64,000 bases of DNA from Catonia carolina (lineage: Eukaryota > Arthropoda > Insecta > Hemiptera > Achilidae). Shown one piece after another: positions 57,127 through 64,000 of this stretch. A program made the position numbers and the translations under genes. Where the stretch lies: contig JAQMRL010000003.1 of assembly GCA_035578175.1 (NCBI GenBank), forward strand, positions 54,606,672 to 54,670,671, in the 5' to 3' direction. How positions within the stretch are numbered: position 1 is the stretch's first letter; each line of letters starts with the position of its first letter. Under the pieces are notes generated by a model. The model saw only the letters and a list, made by a program, of their open reading frames with translations, searched no databases and had not been told where the DNA came from.

Positions 57127-57137
57127 GAAATTAAACT

Positions 57138-57531
57138 ATGTTGTTTAGGTCATCAGCCAAAAAGCTGGTTTGAACCTGTAGAGGTTTTACTAAGTAAAAT
57201 GAGTAGTGAGGTGGTTTACTTGTGCCTTCCTCACTGAATGGAAAAGTATGCTTATCAGCATGCCGGGCCCTCTGAAAAGCACATACTTTCCACTCTGCAA
57301 ATGACACCTTCACTTCATTCACCACAGGGTCCGGCTGTATAATGAAATTCATTACTTTCAGAGGAGATAACTCTGATTAGTGTCTTTTACACCTCTAACT
57401 CTTCTGTTCTTAAATGATTCAGTCATTTCATTGGCTGACCATGTGATAAGAAACAGACCTATTTATTTTAGCCCTGCAACGAACAGATTGAGAGTAATTA
57501 ATTTTACTCTCCATCTGTCTGTTATGGGCAG
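57138..57531 (-). repeat. Rep-A, full length, 9-bp TSD
   Basis: Flanked by aattaaact at 57129-57137 and 57532-57540. The reversed copy runs from gttgtttaggtcatcagcc to the head ctgttatgggcag. It keeps the open frame starting MNFIIQPDPVVNEVKVSFAE (57352-57131). Confidence 0.85.
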
Positions 57532-57540
57532 AATTAAACT

Positions 57541-60500
57541 TTATGTGAAAATAAATTTTGAAAGCAAATATTAAGTTAAGCTATTTTGGAAGTGTAATAA
57601 TTTGACGGTAATAATTAGGTTCTTCCAGATGTTATCCGAGGAACAAAATCAGAACTTTCAACTCCACATTACTGTGCTAACACTTTTGACTGCGTGAAGT
57701 TCGTTTCAATTTTTTTTGTACGTATTTTCTAGCAAATGGCCAAGTAATGGGTTTATTCTCTTTTAACAAGTTTATAAGCTATTTATTATTATTTTTATAC
57801 CTATTTCAATTTATTGTTTTAAAATTTTTTATTAGTGTACATGAATACGAATAAAATTTGACCATATACCACAAAGAATATTTTAACTGTCTTTGGTTAT
57901 AAATCTGCATTTAATGTGCCTTAATAATTAACTTTTCAACCGTGTTTTTCTTCTTGTGATTTTGGAACTGCAAAAGAAACTTACAACTTTTATACTACTT
58001 TCATATAAATTTATAAGTGCCCTGGCTTTGTCTAGGAGTCCTAAAAAATGATGTAAAATACAGTAATGGATTTTAGTGTACTGTTTATTTATATAATAAA
58101 GATACCTTTTAAGTACGCGATAATATTCGGGAGTGGTAAAGTGCTGCAATGAAAAGCTCACTTTATGGTATCATTAAAAGTTTTCTTTCAGCTAGGTTAA
58201 AGTTAGAAATTTCATTGGAAACCCGTGCATTAATGGAAGGTTTTTCTAAAGGTTCCATCATGTTCAGATAATTGGTTTTGGACTATATTCAACCATATTG
58301 AGCTTTTTTCCGTGCACCGAGAGAATTCTATCTTTTAAAATTGTTGCAACTACTAAATCCTTTAAAAATGACGCTTTCTATGAAAACCAGATTATTTTGT
58401 TGTGTTATTGTAAATTATTATTGAAATCTGTTTATAATAGAACGCATTAACTATTGTATTACGTTAAGTTGTACATTGTACAATGTTCTAAATTGAAAAC
58501 TTTTTATTACCCGATTTAACATTTCTTTTAAAACATTAGTAAGCTTTTTATAACGTTAATAATTTCCCGAATTGTTATTAAATACATTGTTTGAAATATT
58601 TTGGGAACTTCGTAAATGACTGTATTCCATCCCAGTTTTTATGAAAATATTCTTGATGAAACTATCTTGAAATGATAAGTCCTACCCGAAATCCCTTAGA
58701 AAATAAAAAGTTTTGTGAAAAACTGTTTTCCCAATATAAATTTTTTAAGGGGGGAGTGTCCTAAAAAAAAATTGTTTTGTGTTTTAAGGAGAAGGAAGCT
58801 CATATTTAAACTAATTATTATTGGGGACACAAAGGAGAATGCATTGTTATATCTGTAACAACCACAACCCCTCCCCAAGGGGGAGGAGTGAAAATTCAGT
58901 ACCTTACGAAAAAATCATATCTCAGTTTATATTTCCCCGATTAACTTGATTCAAAAACATAAAAAAAGAGCATAAAATTATCTAGGGACGCCGGTATTGG
59001 CTATATGATACGCTTACTCTGAACAATTTTAATATTTTCATAAGATTTTTTTGCTTTTAATAACCCCATAAAAAATGTGCTGCTAAGACTTATTTAATAA
59101 TAATACCCAGGTCCCTAGAGCAGAATTTGTCAAATCAGTGAAAAAAAATTATTTATTCATCTTAATTACAACTAAAGTTGTCATTTTTTTACTGTTTGCA
59201 AAACAACGAAGTCATAATTTTCGGAAAGAAGCAATTAAAGACATACTAAGGTTTTTACAGACAACGTGGTCTGCTCTGCGCCATCCCACCTCATTTTGTA
59301 TGCAAATATTAGTGTAACCTAACGTATAAAAGGCGAAATAAATAGGAAAATAAACAAGCTTCAAACAGGTTAAAAATCAAGGTTTTATCTTTTTTCATTC
59401 GGAAGACATCTGTAACGAAAATGTGTTGTTTGTTCTTTACGGAGCTAGTCTTGTCTTGGAAACCGATCGCAATTATGTTTTTTATTAATTTTTCGACTAA
59501 CTTTATAATATATATAAATATACCGTTAAAAAGAGCACATTTCAGTAAATCAAAAACGCCAAAAAAGTTTTTATTAAAAATTCCTAGGTAGACTTCCACC
59601 ATAATTTATTTTTACCATCTGTATATGTTTTTCAGTTGGCTCTAAAAATATGTGTGACTGAGTCAGATTTTTTCAGGTGATATCTTTTTCTCGGAATCTA
59701 GCCTATAGTTTTTATTTAAAACCGCTTATTAATTTGATCGCTCCATTACGTTGAATTTTTGACATGAATAGAAATATATTCTATTCAAGTGTGTGTTCTT
59801 GTGTAGGTTTTAGATGATCCCCCAATAACGTTGTGTTTTTTATCGGTGTTACTGAACAACGCAAAAAGACTTTCTACCAGCTGACAGAATGCGTTAACGT
59901 TCCACCTTATGTAATTATTCATCAGTTGTGTGGTTTCAGAAAAAAATATTGTTAGAACGAAAACTGAGCGGATATTTTGATCGAAAATATATTGCTAAAA
60001 GTTTTCAATTGAATTAGAATAATGATGTTTATTTTGAAAGTAAAGAAACCATTAGTTTCAATACTATAATGTAATAGGAATGTAAAAAAGTTTACCTAAT
60101 CAAAGTTTTGGGCTGCTTTTACAGTACTATATGGTTGTATTATTGGTTATTTTAAATGAATACGCTATACACTAATTATTCAGAAATACAGTATTACTGG
60201 ACTTATTGCAGTAATTCTTGCATTATACTAACTAAGTTTATAAAGTTCTTGTCTCGTGTATAGTTACTACTTTATTCGTTAGGCGTACGTATTGTCACAA
60301 AGCTTGTCAGGCATTATACAACGGAGCATTCTAGACTATGCAATGTATGTATATAACAGGATATCCGTTGCACATTAGTATTGTGAACATGCAAGGGCAT
60401 AATTGTAATACCTTCTTGTTTGCAAACACTCTGCAGTGACCTAGTTTTATTACTGACTTTATGCTGCGTATTGCCTCTTCCATTATACGAAATAGGCCGC

Positions 60501-62203
60501 CTACGTAACTATATTCTAACTGAATAAGAGAATGCATACAAATTTACTGCACTATTGGGCTTGTTTCCGTTTAAATTTACAGTACCTACAAATTGATCAA
60601 AGTTTTCCTTGGTCTCTTCAGTTGATTACAGGAACAGTTCGTTTACCACATAATATCATATTTTCCCTCAAATAAATGATCTTGCATCTTAATATTGTGA
60701 CGTTTATTCCAGTTTCTTCCGGGATCTCATTGTTTATAATTAAAAATAGCACTTCGTTTTTAAATTTACAACAAATATTGATTTACAAATGAATTGCTAA
60801 ATTATTTATTACAGTTATAATTATTAGAAAATTGCAATAAACTAATTATAGCTTAACGAACTGGAGACTGCACATGAAGGCGGAGCATAGTGACTTAGAT
60901 CACAGCATAGAGCCAATTGACTTTCGTTAATCGCATCCTGTGTTGTCACGTTGCGGTCCCGCTGTGGATGACAGCCTAACAAAAAGTCATCTGGAGTTCG
61001 GTGGAACAGAGTGTGAATTAGTGAAGGGGCAACCTCACACCCGACCTTGGCTATTATTGGCTAGATCTCATCTGCAGTCTTTAGTTCGTTGGGGTATAAT
61101 TGTAAAAATTGCTTACAAAATGTTCTAAAAACTTAAGATACAAACATGACTAAACTAATAAGAAATATATCCATTTACACTCAAAAAGGTAATCAATTAG
61201 TTATTTTTGCCGTTGTACACAATGATGAAAATACTCTATTCCTTGTCATTGATAATCTGCTTCAAAACAAACCGCTTAATAACTCACTCCATTTAATACT
61301 AGCTTCACAAACGGTTCTACCGACACTACCTTCACACCTTTAATTAACTGCTTTACCAACTGTTTACTAATGACTCTCTGACAAGAGAGTGACTGCTTTT
61401 AAATAAAGGCAAATAATTTTTTTGAAAAAATATAAAGAATATAACGCAAAAAATACCTAATCGAGAAATAAATAGCAATAGAATTCTACCTCATTTTAGA
61501 GAGATAACAAGTAAAGAGGCGAAAGGAAGGTAATATTTCATGCTGGCACCTCTCATACAAAAACACTATTGTCCTATCAGCCGATGTGTCACAATATGTA
61601 TTTCATTTAAAAAACAACAGAAAGGATAATGGAAAACTGGTTTATTTCTTTTCCTATTTTCAATCCTTGTTTTAATTTTTTTAAACAATTTCTTTAAAAA
61701 TACTATTATCGATTTTCAGATGTACAATGTCTTGGAGAAGGTGCAGACATACTGTTTATTGGTATAGAGTACTTACCCTCTTTCTACTACTTAAAAAAAA
61801 ATTTTCAAAATAAGAATACTTAAATTTTCCTTTATATCATTTGCAGAAGACATTTGCATGCTGTTTTTTTTGAAACGTAAGCTATTGGGGAAGGTACAAA
61901 AATAAAGTATAATTTACTTGTTTCTGTAGTAAACATTTTTTTACTTCTTAGACGCAAGTGATATTGTCACGTCTTAGTTTACCTCTTAAAATACTTTATA
62001 GTCCTCAATATCTTCATTTCAGTTGTTCACATCATTCTTTTAGTTGTAGCAAAATCTTCTCTTATGTTGGACGAATACTTCGAAAGGGGTCTGACGGTAG
62101 TCAGATATAAATTTGTTTTTCCAAGTCACCTCTCGGATACAATTAATAATTCTGGTTGCCTTGAAAACTTTTGTTTTGCCTTCTTGTTCTAGTTGTCTTT
62201 AAT
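57541..62203. other. Nothing recognised over 4.6 kb
   Basis: AT-rich throughout. Small items only: a G/C palindrome cctccccaagggggagg at ~58870-58890 and scattered frames below 100 residues (57928-58161 -, 59309-59602 -, 60331-60537 -, 60940-61128 +). None shows a domain, splice-compatible pattern or repeat match I can defend. Confidence 0.4.
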
Positions 62204-62211
62204 TGACAATT

Positions 62212-62598
62212 GTGTCGTTTAGGTTATCAATTAAAAGGCTCGATTGAACCTCTAGAGGCTTTACTAAGTAAAACGAGGAGTGAGGTGGTTTACCAGTTCC
62301 TTCCTCTCTGAGAGGAAAAGTATGCTTATCAGCATGCCCTCTGAAAAGCATCTACTTTCCAATCTGCAAATGAGACCTTTACTTCATTCACTTCAATATT
62401 TTGTTGTAAAATTAAATTTATTACTCTCAGAGGAGATAACTGTGACTAGTGTTTTTGTTAATCTCTACCTCTTCTGTTCTTAAATTTTTCAGTCTTGTAA
62501 TTGGCTGATCATGTGATAAAAAAACAGAACTATTTTTCCTTGGAACTAGTAGCTAGTGCAAATGATTTAACACTCCACCTGGCTGTTATAGCCAAAAA
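62212..62598 (-). repeat. Rep-A, 8-bp TSD
   Basis: Flanked by tgacaatt (62204-62211 and 62599-62606). The copy has a deletion around 62335 and one near 62540, and it starts with a degraded tail, so it is older than the 57-kb copy. Confidence 0.75.
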
Positions 62599-62606
62599 TG
62601 ACAATT

Positions 62607-63627
62607 TTATATTCGTTAAAAATCAAAGGTGAGTAGATTCGGTAGTTTTAATTAATACTTCGACAGTATTTATGTATAAAGAATTAAAATAGTAAACTTA
62701 TTTGGTTATGAAGCATTGTCCCTAAAGTATAAATCAACGAACAGATCAGCAGACCGGAAGACATTTTAATAATGTGCATAATAACGAAACTTTCGGTCTG
62801 TTAACAAGGACATGAATTAGGGACGTTTGAGGTATATTCACTGTGGTTTAAAATATGTACAGCTGAAATATTTAGCGGGATGTTTCCAGGACGGTTTCTA
62901 TGGACGAAGTTAAGTATGGTGTAATGAGAATCCATAAAATATTTCAAACGTGGTATATACGATTGTGAATTCCATGTACTCTTTGTGGTGATAACATCTA
63001 TTTCGTTAGAATTCTGTATCAACCCCTACGAACCTCTCACATTGCAACACATTCCACAGATATCTACAACGCTATTACAATGAATATTATAAACGTTTTT
63101 GCATAACTAAACAGTACTTGTTTATTCTTCGTTATTTACTATTAGTTTAATTTTTTTGTAGGCTACGGAAGAAAAGGAATTATTCAGTTAAAAATTTCCG
63201 GAATTTATCTGACACCTTATGTGAACGAACTTCATCTGTCTGATTAAAATTTTTAGTTTGTTTTATTTATTGTAGCTATTGTGTATTGGTACAATTTTTA
63301 GAATTGTTAATATTATCAACGTTGACAATATTATTATTGACTTTTCTCGAGGGCAAACTTGCCGGCACGCGCAGGCCTGGGCGAAGGAAGTGCTAATAAT
63401 TGAAAAATTTTAAGTTTGTCCATATACTGGACGAACTTTAATACGCACACTCTTTTGAAGATGGCTCGTAATAGAGAGCAATTTGCGATTGTTGTAACCA
63501 ACCTTCAGTAATAAAGTTGGCTCTACAAGAAGAATTTTTTTTTACTTCATTTTAAATCTCTTCAACAGCTATTCATCAGCGACTACGATAGGATATCTAA
63601 CGGTGGGTTTTAACTAGTGAAAATGTT
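62607..63627. other. Nothing recognised
   Basis: AT-rich spacer. The 73-residue minus frame at 62801-63022 is unsupported. Confidence 0.4.
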
Positions 63628-63707
63628 CAGACCCTGGCCGGGAATCGAACCCGGGACCTCCGCGTGGTAGGTTAGCGCGCTACCACTGCGCTACGGAGGC
63701 GGCCAGA
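63628..63707 (-). repeat. Rep-B SINE head, well preserved
   Basis: The complement reads gcctccgtagcgcagtggta (A box), then gcgcgctaacc and a good B box within gtcccgggttcgattcccgg. The 5' seven bases and the 3' seven bases do not pair as an acceptor stem, so it is a SINE promoter rather than a tRNA gene. Confidence 0.7.
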
Positions 63708-63735
63708 AGAAGAATATTGTTAACATTTAGACTTT

Positions 63736-63983
63736 GGCCTTCGGGCCAGCCCAGTCAGTCAGCTGGTAGAAAGTCGCTATTATTTGTTAAGTAACACCGG
63801 TTGGGCAAGCGAGTTAGTATGGTGACCAGTTGACAGCCATCCATGAACAAACTCTACTGGGGGTCCCTGTTCAAACTCAAGTCTAATCCACGTCAAAAAA
63901 AATACAGCAAAAAGCAGCGATCAAATTGGGTAGTTGTCAACAATGTACAGTTCCCGATAACAAATAAAAGTTAAAAAAAAAAA
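63736..63983 (+). mobile_element. Poly(A)-tailed retrocopy, 14-bp TSD
   Basis: A perfect direct repeat aacatttagacttt lies at 63722-63735 and 63984-63997. Between them the ~248-bp insert starts ggccttcgggcc, which can fold as a GGCC stem capped by TTCG. It ends with aataaa (63963-63968) and a run of 13 A ending at 63985. These are the marks of target-primed reverse transcription of a polyadenylated RNA. No tRNA boxes or open frame identify the source. It could be a SINE or a processed copy of a short non-coding RNA or of an mRNA 3' end. Confidence 0.75.
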
Positions 63984-64000
63984 AACATTTAGACTTTAAC

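Noticed and set aside
63630..63702. Possible tRNA gene on the minus strand
   Set aside because: A and B boxes are good, but the acceptor stem ends do not pair and the anticodon arm is poor. The same head occurs in two other SINE copies.

Overview
This is an AT-rich eukaryotic window, roughly two thirds A+T by eye. It is almost certainly an insect or other arthropod: it carries a BEL/Pao LTR retrotransposon, mariner relatives with DD41D and DD34D spacing, Tc1 and pogo/Tigger-type remnants, a Jockey-like LINE, an RTE-like LINE tail, and several tRNA-derived SINE families. I cannot place the species. I recognise no host protein-coding gene. Apart from the BEL/Pao gag-protease frame, long open frames are either transposase remains or chance frames in T-rich DNA.

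The window is best read as layered transposon debris with a few young, cleanly bounded insertions. Repeat families are named here only for cross-reference. Rep-A is a ~400-bp retroposon with an (AAC)n tail, present in about a dozen copies. Rep-B, Rep-C and Rep-E are tRNA-derived SINEs. Rep-D and Rep-H are unclassified dispersed repeats. Rep-F is a palindromic MITE family. Rep-G is a repeat carrying a (GT/CA)n tract.

Layout. 1-9 kb: a Rep-F relative, a mariner-derived palindromic element (1529-2077), SINEs, and a Rep-A copy inserted inside another Rep-A copy (7470-8243). 9.4-10.6 kb: an 1142-bp fold-back mariner made of two inverted copies of the 3' half of a DD41D transposase. 11.4-13 kb: Rep-A copies, one split by a 700-bp solo LTR. 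13-25 kb: mostly unrecognised DNA with LINE, pogo-like and Tc1-like remnants. 25.8-28 kb: a 792-bp palindromic TA-flanked MITE, then Rep-D, Rep-C and an RTE-like LINE 3' end. 29.7-34.2 kb: a complete 4.47-kb LTR element with identical 205-bp LTRs and a 5-bp target duplication. It encodes BEL/Pao Gag and an aspartic protease plus a long Ser-rich tail, but no reverse transcriptase, RNase H or integrase. 36-42 kb: a TTAA-flanked element, a Jockey fragment split by Rep-A, a palindromic MITE and another Rep-A. 44-51 kb: further repeats and a CA microsatellite. 51.5-52.9 kb: a 389-bp hairpin flanked by TTAA that directly abuts a deleted DD34D mariner. 57-62.6 kb: two dated Rep-A copies. 63.6-64 kb: a Rep-B SINE, then a poly(A)-tailed retrocopy bounded by a 14-bp direct repeat.

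The two strongest leads are the recently mobile, polymerase-less BEL/Pao element and the set of long near-perfect palindromes, which could give hairpin RNA if transcribed.
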